Below, one piece after another: positions 36,034-44,682 of a stretch of 64,000 nt of DNA. The stretch lies in the NCBI GenBank assembly GCA_021776335.1, contig JAJFGB010000005.1, positions 172,778 to 236,777 on the forward strand, written 5' to 3'. The notes beneath the pieces were generated by a model, which was not told the origin of the DNA, made no database searches, and saw nothing but the letters and a program-made list of their open reading frames with translations. The DNA is from Hyphococcus sp. (lineage in GTDB: Bacteria; Pseudomonadota; Alphaproteobacteria; Caulobacterales; Parvularculaceae). Position 1 is the stretch's first letter; the number at the start of each line of letters is the position of its first letter. A program made the translations under genes and the position numbers.

Positions 36034-36766
36034 AATTGATCGCATCGACAATGCCAGTGCGCTGCATGATCATCGTTTCAAATATTATGACTTTGCCATG
36101 GCGGCGTTTGTGGCGATCCTGATCTGCTCAAATCTCATTGGCGCTGCAAAGCTGGTCCAGTTTACCGAGTGGAAAATCGGCGATTGGCAAGTGGGTGTTT
36201 TTGGGGCTGGGATTTTATTTTTCCCGTTGTCCTATGTGCTCGGCGATGTCTTGACCGAAGTTTACGGCTATGCGCGCGCGCGCCGCGTTGTCTGGGCGGG
36301 CTTTGCCGCGGTTCTTTTTATGGCTTTTATGGCCTGGGTCGTCGTTTCCATGCCGCCCGCGCCGGGCTGGGGCGGGCAGGCGGCTTATGAAGAAGTTTTT
36401 GGTCTGACCCCGCGCATTGTTTTTGCTTCAATCATTGCCTTTTGGGCGGGCGAGTTATGCAACGCGTTTGTTATGGCGCGTATGAAAGTGTGGTCGGCAG
36501 GCAAACATCTGTGGCAGCGCACGATCGGCTCAACAATCGTCGGTCAGGGCGTCGACAGCCTTTTATTTTACCCCATTGCTTTTTTGGGCGTGTGGTCGAC
36601 GGCTCAGGTAGTGACAGTGCTTTTCACCAACTACCTCCTGAAAGTCATTTGGGAAGCGCTACTGACGCCGGTCACTTACCGTGTCGTGAATACGCTCAAA
36701 CGCATCGAGGGCGTCGATGTCTATGATACGGAGACAGATTTCACGCCGTTTTCAGTAAAGTCATAA
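36020..36766 (+). CDS. yhhQ: Queuosine precursor transporter (VUT family)
   Basis: A 248-residue inner-membrane protein of the DUF165/YhhQ family, which imports queuosine precursors (preQ0/preQ1). Six membrane helices can be seen, with FFPLSYVLGDVLTEVYGYARARRVVW, AFWAGELCNAFVMARMKVW and RTIGSTIVGQGVDSLLFYPIAFLG as family motifs. The start overlaps trmJ, another tRNA-modification gene, which suits the role. The last 29 codons (36680-36766) are present again as a displaced copy at 38623-38709, beyond the next gene. Confidence 0.9.
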   Translation: MTRPEIDRIDNASALHDHRFKYYDFAMAAFVAILICSNLIGAAKLVQFTEWKIGDWQVGVFGAGILFFPLSYVLGDVLTEVYGYARARRVVWAGFAAVLFMAFMAWVVVSMPPAPGWGGQAAYEEVFGLTPRIVFASIIAFWAGELCNAFVMARMKVWSAGKHLWQRTIGSTIVGQGVDSLLFYPIAFLGVWSTAQVVTVLFTNYLLKVIWEALLTPVTYRVVNTLKRIEGVDVYDTETDFTPFSVKS

Positions 36767-36790
36767 CGGCAATTCGCAAGGGAGAAGAAA

Positions 36791-38572
36791 ATGTCGGTTT
36801 GGAGAGTTCTGGCCGTGGCGGCGGCGATGACATTTGTAGCCTGCGACGCCCCGGATACACAGACACAAAATGATGCGCATGCAACGCCGGCTTCCTCTTC
36901 TGTGAAGGTGCAGGCGATTGCAGACGACTATCTCGCAGCGATGTTAAAACAATCGCCTTTTTCAGCAGTTTTCGCCGGGCTTGGGACGGCTGTTGAGTCC
37001 GATAATTCAACATTCAACAAGATTTCCCAGACGGCGCGAGGAAATTTCGAAGCGCATGAAGATGAACTGTTAATCCGTATCAATGAAATCAATTCGGAAC
37101 AGCTAAAGAGCACGGACTGGGTGCTCTATCAAACGCTGCGTGAGAGCCTTGAGGCAGGTATCGAGGGACGTATTTGTCGCCAGCATCTTTGGAGCCTCAA
37201 CCACATGTTTGGCTGGCAGAACGCATTTCCGATCGTGGCGGCTGCGCAACCTGTTGAAACGGAAGAAGACAAGGCTGCTGCCCTTGAGCGCTGGGCAAAG
37301 CTGCCGAATTTTCTTGAGCAGGATCGCGCCAATCTCGAAGAAGGGCTGGCGCTGGGTTATTCGGCGCCGAAACGTATCACAGAGCGCATCATCAAGCAGC
37401 TTGATTCATTGTTGGCGACGCCACCCTCGCAATCTCCCTTCATTGCTTTTTCGCTAGGCGCCGACGATGATGAATTCCAGCGCGCTGCCGAAAGGCTCGT
37501 TACCGATGCGATTAATCCGGCGATCGCCGCCTACAGAGATTATTTGCAAGATGCTTACCTGCCGCGTGCGCGCGACGAATTGGCAATTATAGCGCTGCCC
37601 GACGGTGCGGCTTGCTACGAGGCAAATTTACGCGGCTATCATACAGCCGAGATTGGCGCCGAAGAAACCTATCGGCGGGGGCAAGAGGCGGTTGCGGAAA
37701 ATATTCACTCGGTTGTCGCGCGTGGGGAGGCAATGTTCGGCGTAAGCGAATTTTCGGATATCCTCAGGCTCGTAAAAGAGGCGCCTCAGAATCGTTTTGA
37801 AAGTGAAGACGCACTCATCAACGAAACGCGTGCGCTTATTCCGGTTACCAGGGAAAAGATCGCTCCATTCTTTTCTTCGCTGCCGATGCAGGAAATGCTT
37901 GTTGAGCCATATCCAGATTATTTGAAGGGAACGGGGCAGTCTTCTCGCTATGAACAAAAGCCGCCAGGCGAAGGACCGGCGACATACCGGATCAACACCG
38001 ATGATTGGCGTGACGATACAAAAGGCGGCGCTGAAATCGTGGCTGTTCATGAGGGGTGGCCGGGGCATCATCTGCAGATTTCAACGACATACGGGCTGGG
38101 AGAACTGCACCCTGTGATGCGTCTTCTGAGATCAACCGCTTATGTGGAGGGCTGGGCGCGCTATGCCGAAGCACTGGCGGAAGAGGCGGGCGTTTATCAA
38201 TCCGGTTATGGTGAAATCACCCGCCGGGCGTGGCCGGCAAGAGGCATGGTGGTTGACCCCGGGATACATGTGTTTGGCTGGACAAACGAAGAAGCGAAAG
38301 CTTTCTTGATGGAGTCTGGCCGGTTTGGAGATGAAAAATCACTTGAAGCCCGATTAGACCGGATAGCCGTTATTCCCGGTCAACTCACTGCCTATGACAC
38401 CGGCGGGCTGGAGATTTTTGCTCTGCGTGCAGAAGCTGAAGCGCGCCTCGGTGAGAAGTTCGACATACGCATATTTCATGACCGGGTGTTGGAAAATGGC
38501 GCGTTGCCGCTCGGCGCCCTGCGCGCGCATGTACGGACCTGGATCGTCGAGGAGGAAGCGAGACACGAATAG
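36791..38572 (+). CDS. DUF885-family lipoprotein, putative metallopeptidase
   Basis: A 593-residue envelope protein with lipoprotein signal (VLAVAAAMTFVACDA; lipid Cys about residue 19). The rest is a DUF885 domain: FSAVFAGLGTAVESDNSTF, LRGYHTAEIGAEETYRRGQEAV, then the zinc-site-like AVHEGWPGHHLQ (about residue 419) and STAYVEGWARYAEALAEEAGVY, where the second Glu would be the third ligand, and a late LTAYDTGGLEIFALRAEAEARLG. DUF885 proteins are thought to be gluzincin-type peptidases; activity has rarely been shown. The gene sits between yhhQ and a copy of the yhhQ 3' end, suggesting it was inserted. Confidence 0.85.
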   Translation: MSVWRVLAVAAAMTFVACDAPDTQTQNDAHATPASSSVKVQAIADDYLAAMLKQSPFSAVFAGLGTAVESDNSTFNKISQTARGNFEAHEDELLIRINEINSEQLKSTDWVLYQTLRESLEAGIEGRICRQHLWSLNHMFGWQNAFPIVAAAQPVETEEDKAAALERWAKLPNFLEQDRANLEEGLALGYSAPKRITERIIKQLDSLLATPPSQSPFIAFSLGADDDEFQRAAERLVTDAINPAIAAYRDYLQDAYLPRARDELAIIALPDGAACYEANLRGYHTAEIGAEETYRRGQEAVAENIHSVVARGEAMFGVSEFSDILRLVKEAPQNRFESEDALINETRALIPVTREKIAPFFSSLPMQEMLVEPYPDYLKGTGQSSRYEQKPPGEGPATYRINTDDWRDDTKGGAEIVAVHEGWPGHHLQISTTYGLGELHPVMRLLRSTAYVEGWARYAEALAEEAGVYQSGYGEITRRAWPARGMVVDPGIHVFGWTNEEAKAFLMESGRFGDEKSLEARLDRIAVIPGQLTAYDTGGLEIFALRAEAEARLGEKFDIRIFHDRVLENGALPLGALRAHVRTWIVEEEARHE

Positions 38573-38622
38573 TGTAATTTTTAAACACCAGCTGCGGTCC
38601 GCGGCGTAAAATCGGCGCCTGT

Positions 38623-38709
38623 CGCGTTGTTAGCACGCTTAATCGCATTGAGGGTGTTGATGTTTGCGAAAAGGAGACAGACTTCACGCCGTTCTCGGGG
38701 AAATCATAA
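38623..38709 (+). pseudogene. Remnant of a second yhhQ 3' end
   Basis: Twenty-nine codons including the stop read RVVSTLNRIEGVDVCEKETD followed by FTPFSGKS, against RVVNTLKRIEGVDVYDTETD and FTPFSVKS at the end of intact yhhQ (36680-36766). By my count 20 of the last 84 bases differ, mostly at third positions, so the copy diverged while under coding constraint or came from a relative. No ribosome site or start precedes it; upstream homology fades within about 15 bases. It flanks the DUF885 gene on the far side. Confidence 0.85.
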
Positions 38710-38723
38710 AACAGGATTGTTAC

Positions 38724-39854
38724 ATGCGGGTTGCTACATTAGCTTTTTGTGCGGTCATATTAGCGGGCATGCAAGCGCAGGCAAAAGAGCGTGCGGCCAA
38801 CATCAGAATCGATTTCAACACGCAATTTGCAGAAAGCCTGCTTGATATTGCATGTTCAAACAAAGCTGTTGACGAAGCTCAATTTCGATCATCGACCCTT
38901 CTGAAATCACAGATCGCCCATCATGAAAGATTCGGCGAGCGGTTTTCTTATGAAAACTATATTGAAGGCCTCAAAAAAATAAGCCGGTGCGAGACACCTT
39001 CGCCCGATCCATTTCGCTTCACAGCCCTCGTGGAGCGACGCGATGAGATCACGAATGCATTGGCGCTCCTGCAGCGGCGCGAAAAGGCGCTGGCGCGGGA
39101 CGTCCAAAAAATGCTGGCGCCCTATGCGCCGGACGGCATGGATTTTTCTGGCAGCGTCGTGATCGCCGCTGCTAGCTTTTCATGCGGCGGGTTCGCGGAA
39201 GGCGCAGATTTTTTTATCGATTTGCAATGTGTTTCGAGTGAAATTGAAGAGGAAGTCGGCGCTATTCAGTATCTTTCGGCTCATGAAACCTACCATGCGA
39301 TCCAGCATCAATTTGTTCCAAAGCCGGCCCAGACCGAAGCTGCGCAAATCACCAACACGGACGAAGCGCGCGACTTCATTTTTCACAAGCTTATTCTTGA
39401 GGGAACGGCGAGCTATGTCGCTGATTTTCGCGATGTTGACGGGACGGGCCGATACTCCAGTTTTTCGAGAGACCTTGCCAAGTCGAATTACCGCCGGCTC
39501 GGCTCGAATTTTCTGCTGTTTGACTATTTGATCGAAAGCCTTGGCGCCGGCGCTGAGCCCGCATCACAGCGCGCGCAGGACGTCTATGATCTGGGTTTTG
39601 GCGGGCAGTTTGAAGAGTTGTTTTACTATGTGGGCGCGCAGATGGCGGCTGAGATCGACGCTGATTTTGGATCGTCGGCGTTGGTTTGTATTATGCAGCT
39701 GCCTTCAGAAAATTTTGTCCTCGCCTATGAGCGGGCAACAGATCATGGCGACCGTTTGGCGGATTCCCATTTGCTGCGGCCGGCGACCTATGATGCGGCG
39801 AGATCGCTTGCAGCGACCCGCGGCGCGGCAAGCCGGCTGGGCGCGTGTATTTGA
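38724..39854 (+). CDS. Secreted HExxH protein, putative metallopeptidase
   Basis: A 376-residue exported protein (signal peptide MRVATLAFCAVILAGMQAQA). The central region contains YLSAHETYHAIQHQF, an HExxH zinc motif (HETYH, about residues 187-191), and a downstream LILEGTASYVADF (Glu about residue 226) that could be the third ligand of a gluzincin. The flanking sequence (SGSVVIAAASFSCGGFAEGADFFIDLQCV before, and LFYYVGAQMAAEIDADFG after) resembles DUF5700/DUF2268-like putative Zn-dependent proteases. The frame opens upstream at 38664, but ATG 38724 gives the signal peptide. It lies just after the yhhQ remnant. Substrate unknown. Confidence 0.75.
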   Translation: MRVATLAFCAVILAGMQAQAKERAANIRIDFNTQFAESLLDIACSNKAVDEAQFRSSTLLKSQIAHHERFGERFSYENYIEGLKKISRCETPSPDPFRFTALVERRDEITNALALLQRREKALARDVQKMLAPYAPDGMDFSGSVVIAAASFSCGGFAEGADFFIDLQCVSSEIEEEVGAIQYLSAHETYHAIQHQFVPKPAQTEAAQITNTDEARDFIFHKLILEGTASYVADFRDVDGTGRYSSFSRDLAKSNYRRLGSNFLLFDYLIESLGAGAEPASQRAQDVYDLGFGGQFEELFYYVGAQMAAEIDADFGSSALVCIMQLPSENFVLAYERATDHGDRLADSHLLRPATYDAARSLAATRGAASRLGACI

Positions 39855-39954
39855 TCTGGCACTGCGACAAAGAAGATGTTTGCTGCTGAAAACGGTCAAC
39901 TTTTCTAAAATGACACTCTATAGTTTACCAATACGTTTTTGAGCGCAGGCGGCC

Positions 39955-41472
39955 ATGTTCGACGACAGAGATCCTTCCGAGCCCAAGCGGCCGCCCACTT
40001 TTGCCATCCTTGGCGCCGGCCTTTCCGGCATGTGCATGGCGATCCGTTTGCGTCAGGCCGGGATCGACACATTCACGATCTATGAAAAAGCCGGAGATGT
40101 CGGCGGCACCTGGCGCGAGAATGCGTATCCGGGCGTTGCCTGCGATGTCCCGTCCCATCTTTATTCATTTTCGTTCGAACCCAATCCGAACTGGTCCCAG
40201 CGCTATTCCCCTGGCGACGAGATTTGGGAATACACAAAACACTGCGCCAGGAAATATGATCTTTACCGGTCGATCCAGTTCGGCAAAAAAGTGGTCGATA
40301 TCGCCCACGACGGCAAACAATGGCGCGTTGATTTCGAGGATGGCGCGTCAATTAAGGCCGACTATGTGATCAGCGGACTTGGCGGGCTGCATGTGCCGAA
40401 TATGCCGGTGATCGAGGGAAGCGAATTATTTAACGGGCCGGTCTTTCATACGGCGGAATGGCGAGGCGATGTCGATCTGACCGGCAAACGCGTTGCCGTG
40501 ATCGGTTCGGCCGCAAGCGCCGTTCAGGTTGTTCCGCAAATCGTCGATAAGGTCGCCCATCTCGATCTTTACCAGCGCACGCCCAATTGGATCATTGCGC
40601 GCCGAAGCTATGCCTATCCGGAATGGCTCAAAAAGACCTTTGCCAAAGTCCCGCTTCTTGCGCGCGCCTACCGCGGTTTTTATTTCACCTTGGCGGAGTG
40701 GCGGTTCGGCGCCTTTAAAAAAGACGATAGCCGCACAAAGCGGGCGGTCAGCGGGATGTTTACCCGGCATATGGAAGCGCAGGTAAAGGACCCGGCATTG
40801 CGCGCCAGGCTGACGCCTGATTATCCCATCGGCTGCAAGCGCATTCTGATTTCCGACGATTATCTTCCGGCCGTGCAGCGGGAGAATGTGGATCTGGTTA
40901 CGGATCCGATTACGGCGATCACAGCTGCTGGCGTTTCCACCAAAGACGGCAAACACCGCGATGTTGACGTGATCATCATGGCGACCGGGTTCAAACCTTT
41001 CGATATCCTCGCGTCGATCGATGTGGCCGGACCATCCGGCGAAACCTTGCGCGATCACTGGCGCGACGGCGTCACGGCGCATCGCAGCCTGTCAATCGCC
41101 GGATTCCCGAACTTTTTTATGCTGCTGGGGCCAAATTCCGGTCTTGGCCATAACTCGGTCATTTTAATGATCGAGGCCCAGGTCAATTACATCATCAAGC
41201 TGATCAGCGAGGCGATGGCCGCTGGCGAAACCATGATTGCGCCGAAGCCTGCGGCGGCGAAAGCCTATGATGCGCGCATTCAGGCTGACCTGCAGGATCG
41301 GGTCTGGGCCGCTCATTGCGGGGCCTGGTATGTGGATGAACATGGGCGCAACTACACGCTCTATCCCCATGATGTCCGCACCTATCTGAAGGAAATGGCG
41401 GCCCCGGATATGAGCGAATATGACCTCACCCCGAAATCTGCACTGGAACCAGCGCCGGCCCCCGCCGAATAA
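39955..41472 (+). CDS. Flavin-dependent Baeyer-Villiger-type monooxygenase
   Basis: A 505-residue FAD/NADPH monooxygenase. FAD motif FAILGAGLSGMCMAIRL (about residues 16-32), the FMO/BVMO segment GGTWRENAYPGVACDVPSHLYSFSFEPNPNWSQRYSPGDEIWEY, the fingerprint FNGPVFHTAEW (about residues 159-169, matching FxGxxxHxxxW), the NADPH motif VIGSAASAVQVVPQI and DVIIMATGFKP are all present. BVMOs insert oxygen next to a ketone. The fingerprint ends in WR rather than the common WP or WD. It is a lone gene with no visible pathway partners; a ketone or cyclic ketone substrate is inferred. Confidence 0.87.
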   Translation: MFDDRDPSEPKRPPTFAILGAGLSGMCMAIRLRQAGIDTFTIYEKAGDVGGTWRENAYPGVACDVPSHLYSFSFEPNPNWSQRYSPGDEIWEYTKHCARKYDLYRSIQFGKKVVDIAHDGKQWRVDFEDGASIKADYVISGLGGLHVPNMPVIEGSELFNGPVFHTAEWRGDVDLTGKRVAVIGSAASAVQVVPQIVDKVAHLDLYQRTPNWIIARRSYAYPEWLKKTFAKVPLLARAYRGFYFTLAEWRFGAFKKDDSRTKRAVSGMFTRHMEAQVKDPALRARLTPDYPIGCKRILISDDYLPAVQRENVDLVTDPITAITAAGVSTKDGKHRDVDVIIMATGFKPFDILASIDVAGPSGETLRDHWRDGVTAHRSLSIAGFPNFFMLLGPNSGLGHNSVILMIEAQVNYIIKLISEAMAAGETMIAPKPAAAKAYDARIQADLQDRVWAAHCGAWYVDEHGRNYTLYPHDVRTYLKEMAAPDMSEYDLTPKSALEPAPAPAE

Positions 41473-41484
41473 GGGCTGCGCCGT

Positions 41485-41513
41485 TTGACAAGGTCTCCCT
41501 TGGCCCCTATATC
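41485..41513 (+). promoter_or_regulatory. Promoter of rpsD
   Basis: TTGACA (41485-41490) and TATATC (41508-41513) with a 17-base spacer, about 90 bases upstream of rpsD. The leader between contains a GC-rich hairpin CCGGGG/CCCCGG. Confidence 0.55.
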
Positions 41514-41604
41514 CCGCCGCTTCATTGACGGATGGCGCGTGACCGCCGTTGAGAGTGCGCCGGGGATAGGCCCCGGAGCCGGACCGCGCCGATAGTGAGG
41601 AATA

Positions 41605-42222
41605 ATGAGCAAGCGCATTGCCGCTAAGCACAAGCTTGACCGCCGGGTCGGCGAAAATGTCTGGGGCCGGCCAAAATCTCCCATTAACAAACGCGATTAC
41701 GGACCTGGCATGCATGGCCAGCGCCGCAAGGGCAAAACGTCAGACTTTGGTCTGCAGTTGATGGCGAAACAAAAGCTCAAGGGGTATTACGGCAATATCT
41801 CCGAAAAACAGTTTGCAAGAACCTATAACGTCGCTGAAGGCCAGCGGGGCAACACTGCTGAGCTGTTGATCGGCCTTCTCGAAAGCAGACTTGATGCGAT
41901 TGTCTATCGGGCGAAATTCGTGCCGACCGTTTTTGCTGCGCGCCAGTTTATCAATCACGGACATGTTCTGTTGAATGGCGTGCGCACCAATATTCCATCA
42001 TGCCGCTTGAAGCCGGGCGACGTTGTATCGATCAAAGAAAAATCACAAAATATGGCGCTGGTGCTTGAAGCACTGCAAAGCCCGGAACGCGACATTCCTG
42101 ACTATGTGGATGTGGACCCGAAGAAAATGGCCGCAACTTATATGCGCATTCCTGAGTTCGCGGAGGTGCCTTATCCGTGCAATATGGAACCGAACCTCGT
42201 TGTCGAATATTATTCTTCGTAA
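41605..42222 (+). CDS. rpsD: 30S ribosomal protein S4
   Basis: Primary 16S rRNA-binding protein that starts assembly of the 30S body. The 205-residue product has the basic N-terminal region ([47 protein letters not shown]), the core [20 protein letters not shown], and the S4 RNA-binding domain [49 protein letters not shown]. It lacks the N-terminal Zn-binding Cys set of some S4 proteins, as usual in this class. GAGGA lies before the ATG. A strong terminator follows the stop. Confidence 0.97.
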   Translation: MSKRIAAKHKLDRRVGENVWGRPKSPINKRDYGPGMHGQRRKGKTSDFGLQLMAKQKLKGYYGNISEKQFARTYNVAEGQRGNTAELLIGLLESRLDAIVYRAKFVPTVFAARQFINHGHVLLNGVRTNIPSCRLKPGDVVSIKEKSQNMALVLEALQSPERDIPDYVDVDPKKMAATYMRIPEFAEVPYPCNMEPNLVVEYYSS

Positions 42223-42243
42223 CAGCCGGGAAAATAAAATTGG

Positions 42244-42275
42244 AAAAGGCCGCTCTTCAGAGCGGCCTTTTTTTT
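42244..42275 (+). terminator. Rho-independent terminator of rpsD
   Basis: Perfect 10-base stem AAGGCCGCTC (42246-42255) and GAGCGGCCTT (42260-42269) with TTCA loop and a run of eight T. Confidence 0.9.
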
Positions 42276-42305
42276 GGCGAGCGCTGCATTGCTGCGGAAA
42301 GCCGT

Positions 42306-42411
42306 CCATCCTTCGAGGCTCGCCCTGCGGGCTCGCACCTCAGGATGAGGGGAGCAAGAAACAATATACGGCCCTCATCCTGAGGTGGCCCGAAGGGCCC
42401 TCGAAGGATGG
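42306..42411. repeat. Large palindromic intergenic repeat
   Basis: Outer arms CCATCCTTCGAGG (42306-42318) and CCTCGAAGGATGG (42399-42411), inner arms CACCTCAGGATGAGGG (42336-42351) and CCCTCATCCTGAGGTG (42372-42387), all perfect inverted matches, with small GC hairpins between. This is the CCTCGAAGGATGG/CATCCTGAGG type of dispersed repeat common in alphaproteobacterial intergenic DNA. A partial copy (GCGAGCCTCGAAGGATG) is at 49536-49552. Confidence 0.8.
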
Positions 42412-42580
42412 ATACAACCGACGTTGAAAAGATTTTGCGTTTCGACCAAGGCGTTGCAGCGCCGGCGCTATTCGCCGACCTGTTCGCGTAACTGCGCGAG
42501 AAGGGCGTCAATGCCTTTGGCGCCGCCGCCATTATTGGCGATGACCGAAGTAAACTGACTGCGCTGCTCTATGGCCACAC
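42412..42580 (-). pseudogene. Displaced copy of the mlaC 3' end
   Basis: On the minus strand this segment still reads the MlaC C-terminus, AIEQRSQFTSVIANNGGGAK then GIDALLAQLREQVGE and stop, identical in protein to the end of mlaC at 49642. The DNA match to 49588-49756 is about nine bases in ten by eye, and continues past the stop codon. Homology ends near 42576 at an unrelated sequence. It brackets, with mlaC, the accessory block between. Confidence 0.85.
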
Positions 42581-42612
42581 CACACTTAGGGGTTCTGGTT
42601 TTCTGTTCCATC

Positions 42613-43068
42613 TTAGTCCGAGAGTGCCGTAGCCAGCGCCTCTAACATATCGCGCGTACCTTGCTCACGGTCGGCTGGAGTGTCGGCGCCATCGAGATGT
42701 ACCCCTTGCTCTGTGAGTAGCAATCGCGCGCTGTCATTGCCTGAAGCAGTAATCTCTACGGTTACCAGAGACGCTGAAATCCTTACCTTATCGAAGTCCA
42801 TTGTGTAGCTAAATACAATACGATGATCGGGTACGATTTCATGGAAGATTGCTTCGTAGCCAAAAACCAGCCCGTTCGAAACTTCGCCAGTGAAATGTTC
42901 ACGGCCTCCAATTCGGTAGTCGAGCAATAGTTCGCTCTTTTGGTCGGTTGGACCATACCATCGCGCCTTCATTTTGGGATTTGTCCAGGCTTGGTACACC
43001 CGTTTGGGAAGTGCTGAATATACTCGCTCGATCCTGAATGTTGCGTGTTCGGCTGAACGTTCACCCAT
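42613..43068 (-). CDS. SRPBCC (AHSA1-like) domain protein
   Basis: A 151-residue START/Bet v1-like domain protein: FRIERVYSALPKRVYQAWTNPKMKARWYGP at the N-terminus, GGREHFTGEVSNGLVFGYEAIFHEIVPDHRIVFSYTM in the middle and ADREQGTRDMLEALATAL as the C-terminal helix. This is the AHSA1 type usually driven by an ArsR repressor, but here the upstream neighbour is a serine hydrolase whose stop overlaps its start by 8 bases, so the two are probably translated from one message. Ligand unknown. Part of the block bounded by mlaC repeats. Confidence 0.8.
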   Translation of the reverse strand: MGERSAEHATFRIERVYSALPKRVYQAWTNPKMKARWYGPTDQKSELLLDYRIGGREHFTGEVSNGLVFGYEAIFHEIVPDHRIVFSYTMDFDKVRISASLVTVEITASGNDSARLLLTEQGVHLDGADTPADREQGTRDMLEALATALSD

Positions 43069-44581
43069 CTTTACTTCTCCTCATTCGTTCCGCCACTTCG
43101 CCACCGCCAGCTTCCTTGCCATCGCCAAAGCGGGTTAGGCTCGTGACGTGGCCAGTAGCATCGACTACGAATGTTACGTCGTCATTGCCTGCGTTGTAAA
43201 AAAAGTCGCGCTCGCCAAACGCCTCAAACTCGAAAATTGAAAAGTTCGGATAGCGCATGATGAGACGCGAGCCGTTTCTCACAACCTCCAGCTCACCGCC
43301 ATCCTCAAACCGGTATCGCCCGACGTAACTGTCCAGGACCGCCTGCGGTAATTCAACGGTTGGCTTTTCCTGCGGCGCAGGCGCCGCCGGATCCATCGGT
43401 TCACCCGTGACAAGATAATAGGCAAGATCAATCGGCCGATCATCGGTCCTGGCATTGGCGAGGACGACGGCGCCGATGCCCGTCGCCGGATTGAATGCAA
43501 CACCGGATCGATATCCCGCCTTGCCGCCGGAATGGAGATAGGTGCCATCATCACGCAGGCCCCAGGCCAGAGGCCGCGTCTGCCCGCCTTCGCATTCTTC
43601 AAGGAGTTGAATCTGTACGGCCGCTTTCAGCGGCGTTTCTTCATGCCCGAGATAGGCGGCGATGAGTTTGAGCATGTCATTGGCGCTCGACCGCAAAGAT
43701 CCAGAAGCCTGCAGCGTCTTCATCTCCCAGGTTCCTATGGGTTTCAGATAACGACTATGACCGGGCGCAAGGCGCTGCAATTGGTCGCCGCTCAGCGTAA
43801 TCGACGTGTCGTTCATGCCGAGCGGTTCGAGCACGCGCTCTTTCACCAGCGCTTCATAGGTGGTGTCCATTCGGTTGGCGAGCAATCGGCCCAAAAGCGA
43901 GACGCCAAGATTTGAATAAGCGCGGTTTCGGCCCGGATAGTATTTTGGCTCGTAAGTCCTGAGGAAATCGTGGAGTTGTTCGACTGTATAGGCTTCATAG
44001 GGGTCGGGCTTGCCGTTGATGTCAAAGTTTGACGGCATTGAAGGCAGTCCGGAAACATGTGTCGAGAGGTGATAAAGCCTGATCGAATCATGCTCCTCGA
44101 CCACGACAACATCGGCCGGCAAATAGGCCGACGCCGCGTCATGCAATTCGACTTCGCCTCGGCTTATCATTTCCGCCAGCAAAAGACTGGTAATGCCTTT
44201 TGTCACTGAGCCCAGTTGGAAAATCGTATCGCCGTCAAGGGGGCGGTTGTCATCGGCGCCAGTTCGACCATACGAAATAACGCGCCTGCCATTGGAATCT
44301 ATCACGCCGACAACAATGCCAACGCCGTTGTGCTCCATGCGCCTGGTGAGCAGCGCCTGAATCTCCGCGTCAGAAGGGAGTGTCCATTCGCTGCTACTTG
44401 CGACGTCACGATTCTCTTCCGTATTAACAATGCCGGGAGCAAAAATCTCAGGCGTTGAGCCGGGTGGCGTTTGACCGAGATAGGGACCATCGGGGAAGGG
44501 AATGTCATCTTGACTATAACTATTGCCACTCATCATCAGCACTGAAATCAGCAATGCCATTGAAGCAGGAGCACGCTTCAT
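43061..44581 (-). CDS. Serine hydrolase of the beta-lactamase class C family
   Basis: A 506-residue exported protein with signal peptide (MALLISVLMMSGNSYS). The penicillin-binding-like domain carries the nucleophile motif LGSVTKG (SxxK, Ser about residue 125), the YSN motif in RAYSNLGVSLLG (about residue 221) and HSGG (about residue 348) in place of KTG. A C-terminal DUF3471-like beta domain follows (LDSYVGRYRFEDGGELEVVRNGSRLIMRY). Family members include esterases, D-amino-acid peptidases and beta-lactamase relatives; no specific activity is assigned. Start 44581 (MKRAPASMAL) has AAGGA upstream and is preferred over 44626. First gene of a pair with the SRPBCC gene. Confidence 0.85.
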   Translation of the reverse strand: MKRAPASMALLISVLMMSGNSYSQDDIPFPDGPYLGQTPPGSTPEIFAPGIVNTEENRDVASSSEWTLPSDAEIQALLTRRMEHNGVGIVVGVIDSNGRRVISYGRTGADDNRPLDGDTIFQLGSVTKGITSLLLAEMISRGEVELHDAASAYLPADVVVVEEHDSIRLYHLSTHVSGLPSMPSNFDINGKPDPYEAYTVEQLHDFLRTYEPKYYPGRNRAYSNLGVSLLGRLLANRMDTTYEALVKERVLEPLGMNDTSITLSGDQLQRLAPGHSRYLKPIGTWEMKTLQASGSLRSSANDMLKLIAAYLGHEETPLKAAVQIQLLEECEGGQTRPLAWGLRDDGTYLHSGGKAGYRSGVAFNPATGIGAVVLANARTDDRPIDLAYYLVTGEPMDPAAPAPQEKPTVELPQAVLDSYVGRYRFEDGGELEVVRNGSRLIMRYPNFSIFEFEAFGERDFFYNAGNDDVTFVVDATGHVTSLTRFGDGKEAGGGEVAERMRRSKDG

Positions 44582-44682
44582 AATTTTTTCCTTATTTGAG
44601 ATATGCAAACTAATTGCCTTTCTCATGAGAATTGATGCCTGACATGTCGCATTGGACTTTCCGCTTAAAGACGTGAAGAGAC

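Noticed and set aside
42257..42532. Small frame with a near twin at 49503-49706 (both begin MAAAPKALTPFSR)
   Set aside because: The apparent protein conservation comes from a DNA duplication of the mlaC 3' end read in the wrong frame, not from a gene family.
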